Part shown: piece after piece, positions 52,827-64,000 of the stretch | How the letters are laid out: each line of letters starts with the position of its first letter | Position numbering within the stretch: the first letter of the stretch is position 1 | Assembly: GCA_018292915.2 (NCBI GenBank) | Contig: JACVVK020000538.1 | Location: forward strand, 53,501 to 117,500 | Direction: 5' to 3' | DNA length: 64,000 nucleotides | DNA from: Batillaria attramentaria | Lineage: Eukaryota > Mollusca > Gastropoda > Batillariidae | Notes under the pieces: generated by a model | What the model saw: the letters and a program-made list of their open reading frames with translations, nothing else | What the model was told of the DNA's origin: nothing | Databases searched by the model: none | Translations under genes and position numbers: made by a program

Positions 52827-53194
52827 TCAACCAAGGAACTCGGCATAAGGCCGGGCCCTCCTCTTAAAAGCCGGTCGTTCTGAGTGGGACAGTTTTGAAA
52901 ACAGCTTCTTACAGAAAGCCTTTGCCAGCTTTTTCAGAAGATGAACTTGTGCCTTGTCTCGCCCCGCTACGGACTGAATGGCTGTTTTCAAGAGCAGTAC
53001 ACAGTCTTTGCAGTCGTCTGCTTTGGCGGAATGGCTACTGTGGATGCTCGTGTCAGCGGCTGAAGTGGTGGTAGTGGTGGTGGCGGAGGTGGTGGTGGTG
53101 GTGGTGGTTGGTGTCGCTGTTGTGGTTTCGTGTCGTATAGCCCATTGTTGGTAGAAGCGATACTGGTGCCTTCGGTGGAAGAAAGGTTTGGCCG
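52827..53194 (-). CDS. Secreted Thr-rich cationic protein B, exon 2
   Basis: Paralogue of the 47153-47994 gene; predicted product 146 residues (143 from the second Met). The acceptor GTCTTTCTGCTACAG precedes 53194 on the - strand and exon 1 joins in phase as Ala. Order: KPFFHRR, an aromatic/basic stretch, a longer Thr-rich linker (about 20 Thr), DCKDC, a basic helix-like part with KAFCKKL (an extra Cys where A has Phe), then KRR and RPYAEFLG before TGA (52827-52829). The coding frame, splice sites and motif order are preserved while the linker length differs, which argues for two functional genes rather than a gene and a pseudogene. No known family is recognised. Confidence 0.78.
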
Positions 53195-54094
<900 letters not shown>

Positions 54095-54109
54095 CCTCTC
54101 TCCTTGGTG

Positions 54110-54560
54110 ATGATGATTACGCGACGCGTAGCACTTTGCTTTTCTTCTGTTAGTCAGTAACAATCAGATCTGACACAGTGTTAAAATGGACTTGTCCCTT
54201 TTTCAGTCCTGGCCGGAGAATCTGGAGGGGCTTGATGATGCGAGTTCTTGAAAGTTGGCTGTCAGCGAAGTCGTGGCTGTCTCAGTTGCACAGAGGAGTT
54301 GTAGAAGAGAATGAAGCTCCGGAAGGACACTGGCCCCTTTTATTTAGGCGCCTTGCTCTGCAACGCATTGACGTATGTCTAGACAGGATGATGCTTCGCA
54401 AGTTCGTCTTAGTTCTAATAATATGTATAGAGGGCGGTATACGCAAAAACAGTCGGATATGACTGCAGCCCCACAGGGAGTGACGTTAGTACGATCAACC
54501 TATCATTTCATTTCTGCTGCTGCTGCTGTTGCTGCTACACTCCCTCCGTTCCCCCTTCTA
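54110..54560 (-). promoter_or_regulatory. 5' leader/promoter of gene B
   Basis: Homologous to 48030-48760: GACGCGTAGCACTTT, GAGTTCTTGAAAGTTG, GTCTCAGTTGC, and on the - strand ATACGTCA upstream of CTAAATAAAAG (54335-54380). Only one ~122-bp leader module is present, against three in gene A. A (CTG)n run marks the far end (54510-54535). Confidence 0.5.
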
Positions 54561-54906
54561 TCCCTCCCCCCCCCCCTTCCCTTCCCTTACCCGTTGCTCC
54601 TGTCATTCTCTGTCTAACACAGCTCGCTTCGACTGTGACGGCGTCACCATCAAGTATGAGATGAGAGGCGAAATAGGAGCGTGCAGTTTGTCTCCGTTTG
54701 CCTGTCTCTGCCTCTCCTGCTGCTGCTGCTGCTTCTTTTCCATCTGCTCTCCCTCTGCTCCCCTGCCCCTTACGTGGTGGAAAAGGACGTTAAACTCCCA
54801 AACACTCCCCCAACCCCGTCCCCCGACCCCCCCCCCCTCTCTCTCTCTCTCTCTTTATCCTGAAATAAACGTTTCAGTCAGTCAGTTAGTCTCTGATGCT
54901 CTGTGT

Positions 54907-54999
<93 letters not shown>

Positions 55000-55558
55000 T
55001 TTAAGGTTCATTCAGTTCCTTGGTTACTTTGTTTAATCCATTATTGTTGTTCAATATTACTGATATCTGTGTCGAATGCAACTCGAGCGTTCCGATCCCA
55101 GATTCTCTCTCTCTCTCTCTCTCTCTCTGTGAAGTAGTAATGCAAGTCTACTTTCTGTTGAGGCCAGAAAGCCACTTCACCTAAATCCTCTGCCGTCACC
55201 TTTGCCTCTCTTGTGCGCAAAAAGTCCCAGCTTCACTGGCAGCTTGCCTCCTGTTGCAACCCCCTGGCATGCATCTTGCCCTACAAAAAAAAAAAAAAAA
55301 AAAATCAGGAAAATCGCGCAATTTCTTGACAACAAAAAATCACTAGAAACTAGCACACTCGCCAGACAAGGTCCTTCATGCATGCAGTATGTGTCGATCT
55401 TTTTTCCTTCGCTTTGACAGCTTCCGTGAACTCCCGCGAAGACCCCGGGGAGGCCAGAAAGATTCTCACTTTTTTTTCAAGGTGGTCGTCTTCAGATTGA
55501 CCTATCGTGTAAAGTTACTGATAATCACACAACCTACCGCGGTTATCAACAAACACAG
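54561..55558. other. SINE-tail fragment, microsatellites and unique sequence
   Basis: ACGTGGTGGAAAAGGACGTT at 54773-54795 is a family-1 SINE 3' tail. (CT)n at 54837-54855, the dispersed TTTATCCTGAAATAAACGTT at 54852-54875, (TG)n at 54906-54998 and (CT)n at 55103-55127. An A-run lies at 55284-55303. No gene recognised. Confidence 0.6.
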
Positions 55559-55559
55559 A

Positions 55560-55573
55560 AGTGTTTGAGCCGA

Positions 55574-55610
<37 letters not shown>

Positions 55611-55800
55611 TGCAGCGAGGCATAGATCAAGTATGGAAAGAGTTGGTTTAGTGATACAGTGTACCAAAGATATTTTAGCATTGATCAAGCATGGAAATGC
55701 CTGGTTTTGTGAAACCAAAGATATGTTAGCATAAATACAGGATGGAAAGGTCTGGTCTTGACAAACCAAAGAATTGTTAGCATTTCGGCAGCAAAAGGTT
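55560..55800. repeat. Three ~55-60-bp tandem units after an (AAT)n run
   Basis: (AAT)n at 55578-55609, then units of the type ATCAAG(T/C)ATGGAAA, TGGTTT-GTGA, ACCAAAGATAT, TTAGCAT near 55627, 55684 and 55740. No coding function is apparent. 55801-56013 is unique. Confidence 0.65.
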
Positions 55801-56013
55801 AGCACATGCTGAGAATTTGCTGACGGTTCATTTGCATACTGATAGCAGTGAAATCAGTGGCAGACATTTCTTTATTTGGAAAGTTGTTAGCCTAGATTCA
55901 GCGTGTACTGTTTTACTACTAACTCTGAATATTTTCAGCCGAACTTTAGCACAAATCCAGTAATGCTAACACTGTTAGCAGATGCTTACATTTGGCCCGG
56001 TGGGGGAACTGGC

Positions 56014-56522
56014 TCAAAAACAAACGTTCGAATACAGAATACAGAATATTTCATTGATCCCAAATATGGGAAATTGCAATTCTGGCCCGCATACTGGTAA
56101 AACACACAACTGATAAACATTTTAACGAATGCGACTACAAACAAAAACAAAACAAAACAAACAAAAAAGTAAAACAGACAGTCTTGACCAGTAAAATTAC
56201 TTAAAATCAAGAATAAAGCACACTATCACATACCCTACAATTTCAACACTCATTGATACATTCACTCCGGCATTCACTCTGCACATTTACCGTGCACATT
56301 CACTCGCACTGCTCTTTCTCTCTCTCCTCGATCCCCCCCCCCCCCACACACACACACACCTCTCTCGTGCGCGTTCTTCTTGAGTTGGCAGCTCTAACAG
56401 CCATGGGCAAAAAAGATCTTTCATATCTGGTAGTTCTTGCTCTTGGTACTCTAAACATACCACTACATACTATAGTCAAGCTGTCGAAGTCCTGTCTGAG
56501 GGGATGTGTCTCGTCACTGAGA
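56014..56522 (-). mobile_element. 3' end of a LINE with (CAGAATA)n tail, antisense copy 2
   Basis: Reverse-strand counterpart of 14460-15075. The tail complement is ATACAGAATACAGAATATTT at 56031-56050, followed by TTTGGGATC...GGGAAATTGCAATTCTGGCC, the same 3' UTR and the ORF2 C-terminus up to 56522. It breaks at CTCACTGAG, where a foldback element begins. Confidence 0.8.
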
Positions 56523-56523
56523 A

Positions 56524-56721
56524 CATTGCGAACTGTTCATTCAAACACACACATATATCTCTCAGTCGTAACAAGAGATTTCAATTTTGCTTATTTGGCG
56601 GTTCAGCTGAGCTGTGCACGCGTGTATACGATAAAGAAGGTAGTGACGAACCGCCAAATAAGCAAAACTGAAATCTCTTATGATTGAGAAATATGTGTGT
56701 TTGAGTGAACAGTTCGTAATG
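56524..56721. mobile_element. 198-bp foldback element with ~80-bp inverted arms
   Basis: CATTGCGAACTGTTCATTCA at the left and TGAGTGAACAGTTCGTAATG at the right are complementary. Pairing continues inward through CACACACATAT, AAGAGATTTCA and TTTGCTTATTTGGCGGTTC/GAACCGCCAAATAAGCAAA. The loop is about 40 bases. The transcript or single strand would form a long hairpin. Confidence 0.88.
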
Positions 56722-56757
56722 TTGAAGTTTTTATCTATGTTGGGATTTCGGTGGTCG

Positions 56758-57140
56758 GGGCGGTCGGTGGTCTAGTGGTTAAGACTTAGTCACCAAAGCA
56801 AGAGGTCAGGTTCGAGTCCCACTTGGGGGTGACACGGTTCATTCGGGCCGACCGTCGGGGGTTCTCTCCGGGTACTCCGGCTTCCTCCCCCTCTGCTTTG
56901 GAAATGTTCAGCCCACAATATTTAAAAAAAAATAAATAAATAAATGCAATTCTAAAATTCCAAAACTTGAATTGCTGAGTTGGCCTTTCGCACCACGTGA
57001 TTGTAATGTGTTCATATTCAGGGTTTGAGATAATGCGTGTGATTCACGTGAGCGTGCGTGTTGGGTTTAGCTCGCTGCGCTTTGAGCCAAATATTTGGGA
57101 TAAAGCGCCTATATTAATGCCATTATTATTATTACACAGG
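56758..57140 (+). mobile_element. tRNA-derived SINE (family 2), nearly complete
   Basis: The tRNA-like head has TGGTCTAGTGGTTA (A box) and GGTTCGAGTCCC (B box). Body: GTTCTCTCCGGGTACTCCGG, CTCTGCTTTGGAAATGTTCAG, an A/T-rich part, CCAAAACTTGAATTGCTGAG, GATTCACGTGAGCGTGCGTG, GCGCTTTGAGCC and AAAGCGCCTATATTAATG, with an (ATT)n tail. Degraded copies lie at 38885-38960 and 39886-40110. Confidence 0.85.
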
Positions 57141-57330
57141 CCTACAGAGAGGATGCCTACATTTGGGACTTAGTTTAACGTCGGTAGTCTTTTTTTTTTT
57201 AAGATCACATTTCCAATACACATTTTTCCTTTTGAATAACAATTATTATTATTGTTCCGTTGCTAATAAGACTGCATTGATAGCTAGGCCGATTGCTGGA
57301 CAAGAATTGTCTGAGCTAACGTCCGTTTTC
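57141..57330 (+). other. Short unique stretch
   Basis: Unique sequence between the SINE and the following satellite, with (ATT)n at 57241-57253. Confidence 0.4.
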
Positions 57331-57910
57331 ACCTCGTATCGTGCCAAACAGGGATACCAGAAAACACAATTTAAAGTTCTCATACAGCGATCAAAATTGC
57401 TTGCTGTACTCATGGGGACCCCAGCAACATCATGGCGTTAAAAAAATCTCGGAAAGTCGGCGTCTAACGTTCTTTTTTCACCACGTATCGCCGAACAGGG
57501 AGACTGAAAACACAATTTAGAGTTCTCATACAGCGATCAGAATTGCTTGCTGTACTCATAGGGACCCCAGCAACATCATGGCGTTAAAAACATCTCGGAA
57601 AATCGGCGTCTAACGTCCTTTTTCACCACGTATCGCCAAGCAGGGAGACCAGAAAACACAATTTAGAGTTCTCATACAGCGATCAAAATTGCTTGCTGTA
57701 CTCATGGGGACCCCAGCAACATCATGGCGTTAAAAAAATCTCGGAAAGTCGGCGTCTAACGTTCTTTTTTCACCACTTATCGCCGAACAGGGAGACTGAA
57801 AACACATTTTTAGAGTTCTCATACAGCGATCAGAATTGCTTGCTGTACTCATAGGGACCCCGGCAACACCATGGCGGGGAAAAAAAAATCTCGGAAAGTC
57901 GGCGTCTAAC
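57330..57910 (+). repeat. ~146-bp tandem repeat containing an antisense SINE-tail motif
   Basis: Four units with CAGCGATCA(A/G)AATTGCTTGC at 57387, 57532, 57677 and 57824. Each also holds TCTCGGAAAGTCGGCGTCTAA, then CGT(T/C)CTTTTTTCACCAC. The TAACGTCCTTTTTCACCAC part is the complement of the family-1 SINE tail GTGGTGGAAAAGGACGTTA. An inverted diverged unit lies at 58318-58393. Confidence 0.85.
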
Positions 57911-58507
57911 GGCAGGGGAAAAGGAAGAGAGGGTCCGGAAACATTACGGTGGGAAAAAAAAATCTGGGAAGTTCGGAGTTTAACGTCCTTTTCCATGGAG
58001 AAGAGAGAAGCAGACACACCCAGTTTTACTCGGGCTGATGTTGTGATCTGTCCAGTAAGTGTCTTTCTGGTCCCCCTGTGTGGTGATACGCGATGGAAAA
58101 GGACGTTAAACTCCCAAACACCCACCCACCCCTGTTTGAAAGGCCAGTCCCCGCACGTGGAAGGTAATAGAGGCGAAGTCGCCGAGCTGAAGAATGGAGT
58201 TACTTCCCGTGGGCCATATCACGAGGTCCATAATTATAATGTTAATAGAGTAGGTGCTTCTACCATCTTTTAAAAAAAGTGAATAATAACAATATTTTGA
58301 CAGTTTTCCTAGTTTTTTTTCCTGCCACAATAACTCCGGGGTCCCCCTGAGTACAAGCACCAATTTTGATCCCGATGTAAAAACTCTAAATTAGGGGGGT
58401 TTGTTTGTTTTTTGTTTGTTTGTTGTTGTTGGTTTTTTTTTTGGGGGGGGGGGAGGGGGGTAAACACACAGACAGACATACACACAGACAGACAGACAGA
58501 CAGACAG
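57911..58507. other. SINE-tail fragments and inverted satellite relic
   Basis: 58077-58130 carries GGAAAAGGACGTTAAACTCC and (CCCA)n, a family-1 SINE tail. 58318-58393 is an inverted copy of the 146-bp unit. T/G-runs and (CAGA)n lie at 58400-58507. Confidence 0.6.
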
Positions 58508-58680
58508 GGTGGGTGGGTGTTTGGGGGTTTAACGTCCTTTTCCACCACATAGGGTGATATCAAAGACGGGGCAACGATGAAAAAGCCAGCACAAATATTT
58601 GGCCCCAGCCGGGATCGAACTCACGACCCCGGCGAGCATTAGAAGTCGAACGCTCTACCATTCGACCACCCCGGCTCCCC
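58508..58680 (-). mobile_element. tRNA-derived SINE (family 1), antisense
   Basis: Complement of the family-1 consensus: (GGGT)n, TTTAACGTCCTTTTCCACCAC, GGTGATATCAAAGACGGGGC, CCAGCACAAATATTTGGC, GGGATCGAACTC (B box) and CCATTCGACCACC (A box). Flanked on both sides by (CAGA)n, so insertion into a (GACA)n tract is likely. Confidence 0.9.
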
Positions 58681-58689
58681 GACAGACAC

Positions 58690-58724
<35 letters not shown>

Positions 58725-59208
58725 CGGTTCATTTACTGATATGGACACGGGAAAAGGGAGTGGTCAGCATCTAAAAATGGACAAGTGTCGTGGTCAATCC
58801 TCGACCTCTTTCCTTCCTCCGCACACGTGATCGTTTTCTGCACGTGCACATAATTATCTACCTGTCGTGATCTGGATGTCCGGCCTGAGCGGCATGGATC
58901 TGGTGGGCCCGAAAGCCCTTTTTCCTGACCACAGAAGGAGTCGAGCAGTTCAGGCTGTGTTTGGCGATAGACAGTATGAACGTTTACGTCAGTTGCAATG
59001 ACGTCACTTCCCACGGAGGCTGCAGGTTCACTGCCCGTTTATGGATATTTTTATATCGGATGTTTTTGTCTTGTTACTGCGGTGGAGGTGCTTCAGCAGT
59101 GCTTGCTGTTCATTTTGCTTCTATGGCTTTCATGAACTCTCGTGCCGACGCCTTGGAAGGCCGGACAAATGTAGTTTTCATTTCAGTTTAACCACCCACC
59201 TCCTTGCG

Positions 59209-59211
<3 letters not shown>
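58681..59211. other. (CAGA)n tract and unique sequence
   Basis: (ACAG)n at 58681-58720, then unique sequence with no recognised gene. Confidence 0.4.
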
Positions 59212-59875
<664 letters not shown>

Positions 59876-60164
59876 GCACGGTTGCGCGCGCATTTAGCGG
59901 ACACTGCAGGCTGCAGCTGTACCACCCTGGGCTGGTACACGCCCCACATCGTCCATGTGAAACAGCGCCACAGACCCCAGAGCACATCCTGCAGTCCTTC
60001 CCCCTTTTCCGTGAAGTAAGCAAAGACAATCAGTCTACAGACAGACCCGAAGAGACGGGTGGTGGGTGGCTGAGTGGGGTGGGGGGTGGGGTGGGGTAGA
60101 GTGGCGTTGTACCGTGACCATCGTTTACAAGATAACATCACCTCCCTCCCTTCCACGCTTGGCC
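59876..60164. other. Unique sequence downstream of the transporter gene
   Basis: About 290 bases with a G-rich stretch (60057-60100). A frame near 59890-60010 has a loose resemblance to other sequence but no identifiable domain. Confidence 0.4.
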
Positions 60165-60283
60165 GGGGAGCCAGAATAGCCGAATGGTTGAGCGTTGGAC
60201 TTTCAATGCTGGGGTCGTGAGTTCGAATCTCGCCTGGGGCCAAATATTGTGCTGGCTTTTTTCTCATTGTCCCGACTTTGACA
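60165..60283 (+). mobile_element. tRNA-derived SINE (family 1), 3'-truncated
   Basis: GAGCCAGAATAGCCGAATGG (A box) and GAGTTCGAATCTC (B box) are followed by GGGGCCAAATATTGTGCTGG and TGTCCCGACTTTGAC, then directly by a (GAA)n/A-rich run at 60284-60390. Confidence 0.85.
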
Positions 60284-60463
60284 GAAGAAGAAGTGGAAGA
60301 AGAAAAAGAAGAAAAGAAGAAGACGAAAAAAAAAAAAAAAAAAAAAGAAGACGAAGAAGACGAAGGAGGAGAAAAAGAAGTGTGGATTTCGATTTAAAAA
60401 AAAAAGCATTAAAAGGTCTAAGGCATTTCGCCTGAATGTTGATGTTGTTTCTTGATTTTCAGG

Positions 60464-60519
60464 TCACACAGGTTTGCCGTGCGGAGTACGTGGACGCATA
60501 AATATGGCGATGAACAGTC
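60464..60519 (-). CDS. MFS transporter, last exon
   Basis: Terminal exon on the - strand. The acceptor TATATTTTGCAG precedes 60519. The exon completes a Gly codon and reads LFIAIFMRPRTPHGKPV before TGA (60464-60466). This is the end of the last membrane helix and a short cytoplasmic tail. It joins the preceding exon (61431-61530) in phase 1. Confidence 0.75.
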
Positions 60520-60659
60520 CTGCAAAATATAAAGGTATAGTTTAATTAAGTACTACTACTATTACTACCACTACTACTATTACTAATTCACCCGATAACA
60601 AGCATGCCTATTCAAAATGACGCCGTACCTCCCGCAAGAGTTCATAGCGCCTTACAGTC

Positions 60660-60660
<1 letters not shown>

Positions 60661-60738
<78 letters not shown>

Positions 60739-60982
60739 CTCATTTTGATCAAATCATGCTTTTTGTGCACCGGCTTTTGCTATTCACACCCCCCTCCCCC
60801 CCCCCCTTCTCTCTCTCTCTCTCTCTGTCGGGACAGCTGAGCATAGAGCGTTGGACTTTCAAATTTTAATACTCGGGTCGTGAGTTCGAATCTCGGGTGG
60901 GGCCAAATATTTGTGCTGTTGTTGTTGTTTTTCCATAACCCGTCTTTGATATCACCCGTATGTGGTGAAAAATGACGTTACC
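60661..60982 (+). repeat. (CA)n microsatellite and a degraded family-1 SINE in a transporter intron
   Basis: (CA)n at 60660-60736 and C/CT runs at 60788-60828. A SINE at about 60828-60982 has AGAGCGTTGGACTTTCAA, GAGTTCGAATCTC, GGGGCCAAATATTTGTGCTG and TGGTGAAAAATGACGTTA, with its A-box region damaged. Confidence 0.8.
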
Positions 60983-61080
60983 CCCCTCTCTCTCTCTCTC
61001 TTTCCCATTTCTCATTTGATTCACTCACTCCGTTGTTATGGACAATATGTCTGAACAATTAAAATGTCTGAATCTGATTC

Positions 61081-61113
<33 letters not shown>

Positions 61114-61430
61114 GCTCTGTCCTGAATATAAAAAAAAAAAACGTTTCATCTCATCTCTCTCTCTCTGATATGCTCCGTTGGATTTCTTACTGCGTTTTTT
61201 TAAACTTTTTATTCTCTTCTTCTCATTACTTGTTTTGTTCGATTTTCTTTCGTTTCTGTAGTCTTCCGATTCATATTCTGTAGTAATTCTTAGTTTGGGT
61301 TGTTTTTTTTCCTTTCTGTAATTGTAAGATAAGCACTTGTGCTTAACACTTTTTCCTGGTAAAATAAAGTTCAATCAATCAATCAATCAGTCAGTCAGTC
61401 AATCAATCAATCTATCAATCAATCTCTCAC
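60983..61430. other. Transporter intron with simple repeats
   Basis: (CT)n runs, (TCTG)n at 61080-61100 and the retroposon-like tail TGGTAAAATAAAGTTCAATC followed by (AATC)n at 61368-61427. The latter forms the first bases of the intron after the 61431 donor (GTGAGAGATTGATTG on the - strand). Confidence 0.6.
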
Positions 61431-61530
61431 CAAGAGTGAGCGTGCCTCCAATGAGAAAGAACAGGCCGTGGTATCCAAGCCGATCTAACAACATCTGTCC
61501 CACAAAGGCGCTGGCTGCAGATGTTAGGAT
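61431..61530 (-). CDS. MFS transporter, penultimate exon
   Basis: On the - strand the acceptor CTGTCCGCAG precedes 61530 and the donor CTTG|GTGAGA follows 61431. Encodes 33 residues plus one base, ILTSAASAFVGQM, DRLGYHGLFFLIGG and TLTL. An Ala/Gly-rich helix, an R-L-G-Y-x-G loop and a second hydrophobic helix fit the last two membrane segments of an MFS carrier. Phase 0 with the preceding exon. Confidence 0.85.
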
Positions 61531-61539
61531 CTGCGGACA

Positions 61540-61760
61540 GACGAATAATAATAATAATAATAATAATAAAAAAGAAGAAGACTTATAAGGCGCCTATACA
61601 TGTAAATGACACAGGCTCTAACCGCCGTACATCATAACTACACACACCGCACAATAAACAGCTTTCATACACATGCACAGACTCACAGGGAACATTTAAA
61701 CAATAACTCCCAACAAGCAGGCTGACATGGTGTGGAAGGGCAGGGTAGATCAGTTATCAG
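61540..61760 (-). mobile_element. Possible antisense retroposon 3' tail
   Basis: (AAT)n (61545-61568), then AAGACTTATAAGGCGCCTATAC: complement of a GCGCCTTATAAG-(ATT)n tail of the kind seen in retroposons. The extent to the right is uncertain. Confidence 0.35.
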
Positions 61761-62269
61761 ATTTAAACAGTAATGATAATAAGCCCACAGTTTAGCTGAC
61801 ATGGTCACTAAGGCCACGAACTGCCTGTCTGTGTTGACGTCGAGGTGATCATTGTGGATCACTGAAGCCCGATGAAGGCTAAATTTGTCTGATCGGACAA
61901 TTAGGGGGTAAGCGCGGTGTGTCGGTGCAGTGTGTACTCAAGCGTTTTGATACCTTCCACACACATTTGCCGATGCGTGTAAAAGATCGCGTGGAACGGT
62001 TTACACCACTCGTCACTATCATAAACCGAATTTCCTGTTTTTGCCTTTTGATCGTGGGACGTGGTTAAACCTTCGCATCCAGTTCCATTGAGGAAAGGCT
62101 GGACAGGTCGAAAATAGGCCCCGAGTCAGTCATGGCTACTGGCTAGTCTCGCCATGATGATGATGACGACGACGACGACGACGATGATGATGATGACGAC
62201 GACGACAATGACGGTGATGACAGTGATGATGACGACGACAAAAATGATGACGACCGACGATAATATTAC
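61761..62269. other. Transporter intron with a GAC/GAT run
   Basis: Unique sequence followed by (GAT/GAC)n at 62153-62250, which lies directly next to the donor of exon 62270-62479. No other gene. Confidence 0.5.
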
Positions 62270-62479
62270 CTGCGATGTGTACACGAGGCCATAATTAATT
62301 CCGATGTACTTGTTCCCAAAGACCCGGCCGACGGTAGAAGGCATCACGCCGTATATGCCGGATAGGCAGCTGTACACCAGGCACACCCATATAAGGAAAA
62401 ACGCCTTCCCAGCCTCCTCCGCGGCCAGTAGCGTGTACGCCACAGACGCAAACATGGCGTACAAAAGCTGGATTGTCAA
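62270..62479 (-). CDS. MFS transporter, 70-codon exon with two to three membrane helices
   Basis: The acceptor CTCTGTTTCAG precedes 62479 and the donor TCGCAG|GTAATA follows 62270 on the - strand. It is phase 0 at both ends and exactly 70 codons. Hydrophobic helices LLYAMFASVAYTLLA and FFLIWVCLVYSCLSG precede GVMPSTVGRVFG and YIGINYGLVYTSQ. The P-S-T-V-G-x-x-F-G and G-x-N-Y-G-x-V motifs are typical of MFS carriers of the OFA/monocarboxylate-like group. Substrate is unknown. Confidence 0.9.
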
Positions 62480-62599
62480 CTGAAACAGAGAGGACAATTT
62501 GTATAATTCAAATTTGGTTTTGTTACTTTGTGTTGTTTTAATCCACAACTGTATAAAGCCACAACGTCTTACTGATTTTTTTATGTTCTTCGTTCACTT

Positions 62600-63250
62600 C
62601 CGGTCGTTCAAACAAGATATATGTCAGTAGAGATCTTATCAATGTCTATCATTATGCCAGCTTTGATGACTCTGGTGTCTGAAGTTTCTGTGAAAATGCC
62701 AACGTTAAAATTCAACGGTTAAAAATTCCCAACACGAAGCATTAATGACCTTGACCTATAGTCAAGCTCATTCAGAAGGGTATGTCTGGAAAGGTCTTAT
62801 CATTGTCTATCAACATGCCAAGTTTGGTGCCTCTGCTATTTGTTGTTTCTGAGAAAATTTCAACGTTAAAGTTTCTTTACGTTTACTACAAACAGCTTGT
62901 ATGGCCTTGACCTTGAATCAAATACAGGTATGTCAGTAAGGGTCTTATCAATGTCTGTCATCATGCAAAGTTTGATGCCTCCGGTTTTTTTACATTCTGA
63001 GCAAATGCCATCATTAAAGTTTCAAACAGACAGAGTTGATGACCTTGAACTTGAGTCAAGGTCATTCCAAAGGGTATGTTTCAAAAGGTCTTGTCGCTTT
63101 CTATCCGCATTTTAAGTTGTGTGCGTCTGCTCTTTGTTGTTTGCGCGAAAATATCAAAGTTACGGTTTTTTTTTTTTTTTTTTTTTGGAGGGGGTTGTTT
63201 TTGACGTTTTCCACAAACAGCTTGTATGGCCTTTACCTTAATTAAAGGTC
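62600..63250 (+). repeat. Four ~140-190-bp tandem units in a transporter intron
   Basis: Units contain TCTTATCAATGTCTATCAT, ATGCCAAGTTTGATGCCTC, TTTCTGAGAAAATGCCAACG and TTGACCTTGA/TCAAGGTCATTC. They start near 62590, 62750, 62910 and 63045. Related to 44440-45240. A T-run lies at 63164-63186. The TGACCTTGA blocks recur once per unit. Confidence 0.8.
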
Positions 63251-63697
63251 ACTGAATACAGTGCGGTTGCCATAGTCATAGTGCTGCCTGTTTACTACGT
63301 TCTTTCCCGACGCTGCACAAAATAACATTGCCATGTGCCACGTTGCTTCCATGGAGAGGTTGCGATTTGTGGCAATGTGTGCCTGGCACTTAAGGGGTCT
63401 GTCAGACGCTCGCCAATGAGCGTTAAAATACACTCCCAGCCAATGAAATCGGCTCCCCAGTGGCACTGCCAAGGGACGCCGTCGGCACGCTAGTGGACAG
63501 AACACGGTCCTAATTGTTTCTTCGCCACGCAAGTCAATACCCACTGACCGCTCGCTATCGCGCTTTGTGTATTGTCCCGCTCCCAAGCCGGCAGCGCAGT
63601 CCGCCCACTGCACGCTCGTATCGCGCGAACAGAAAAGCCGTTCGGCGAGCAGGTGAGGTCTACACCGGCTCTCAGCGTGTGCCGTAGCTTTAAGCAC
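63251..63697. other. Transporter intron, right part
   Basis: Unique sequence. The - strand frame that runs on from the upstream exon through here has no transporter-like character and is considered intronic. Confidence 0.55.
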
Positions 63698-63820
63698 CTT
63701 GCAAGTGTAGCGGTCGGCGATCCAACCCCACACCATGCCTGATACAGCATTGAGAGCTGAGGCGCAGGACCCGACGATAGAGAAAAAGCGGTCATCCTGC
63801 ATGAAGGTTTGTCCATAGGC
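63698..63820 (-). CDS. MFS transporter, exon with loop motif (first exon visible)
   Basis: The acceptor CTGTTTTAG precedes 63820 and the donor CAAG|GTGCTT follows 63698 on the - strand. 41 codons, phase 0 at both ends: AYGQTFMQDDRFFS, then IVGSCASALNAVSGMVWGW, then IADRYTCK. The helix ending W-G-x-(I)-A-D-R-Y-x-x-K is the conserved MFS loop signature. Y-G-Q-T-F-x-x-D-D is typical of OFA-type carriers at the start of the second half. The gene continues beyond 64000, so the N-terminal half is not visible. Confidence 0.88.
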
Positions 63821-63878
63821 CTAAAACAGGAAAAAAAACCCGCAAAACACACACAATTTATAATAGTCTTTATTGTAA

Positions 63879-63880
<2 letters not shown>

Positions 63881-63947
<67 letters not shown>

Positions 63948-64000
63948 CGGCACGCGCAGACAGACAGACAGACACGCACACACCGTCTCTCTCTCACACA
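63881..64000. repeat. (CA)n and (CAGA)n microsatellites at the window edge
   Basis: (CA)n at 63879-63945, (GACA)n at 63958-63975 and a CT run at the end, in the intron upstream of exon 63698-63820. Confidence 0.95.

Noticed and set aside
63242..63697. Extension of the transporter frame past the exon 63698-63820 donor
   Set aside because: The extension loses hydrophobic character, and the next exon (62270-62479) joins in phase 0 from the GTGCTT donor.

Overview
The window looks like nuclear DNA of an invertebrate animal, most likely a mollusc and probably a marine gastropod. This is inference from exon-intron genes, many long CA/TG, CT/GA and G/C homopolymer tracts, tRNA-derived SINEs, an EN-RT-RNase H LINE ending in (TAAC)n, and many short inverted-repeat elements. 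Nothing bacterial or plasmid-like is present.

Four protein-coding loci are supported. (1) A complete ten-exon gene on the + strand (111-17836, 293 codons) encodes an ECHDC3-type mitochondrial crotonase-fold protein; every intron has GT-AG ends and all phases join. (2, 3) Two tandem paralogous two-exon genes on the - strand (47153-47994 and 52827-54094) encode small secreted, Thr-rich, cationic proteins of a family I do not recognise. They share a CxxC motif, a basic helix-like segment and an identical C-terminus ending RPYAEFLG. (4) The 3' half of an MFS transporter gene lies on the - strand (four exons, 60464-63820); its 5' end is beyond the right edge.

Layout: 1-18400 is ECHDC3. Its 10 kb sixth intron carries an I/Nimb-like LINE (about 8206-12394, one internal stop in the RT domain), SINEs, a 139-bp minisatellite and an inverted-repeat element. 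18400-25200 is mostly unique, with a CpG-rich segment near 19.3 kb that may be an orphan promoter. 25200-33400 is a satellite field of ~76-79-bp units, with a 1.88-kb higher-order duplication holding covarying inverted repeats. 33400-46600 contains further tandem repeats, SINE/LINE debris, a mariner-like MITE (42.35 kb) related in sequence to the satellite unit, and a hAT-like element (45.5 kb). 46600-54600 holds the secreted-protein gene pair and its duplicated leader. 54600-60400 is SINE, LINE and foldback debris plus a SINE-tail-containing satellite. 60400-64000 is the transporter gene.

The most novel items are the secreted-peptide gene pair, the MITE-like satellite with its covarying hairpins, and the microsatellite-defined splice sites. 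No database search was possible, so family assignments rest on recognised motifs and on comparisons within the window.
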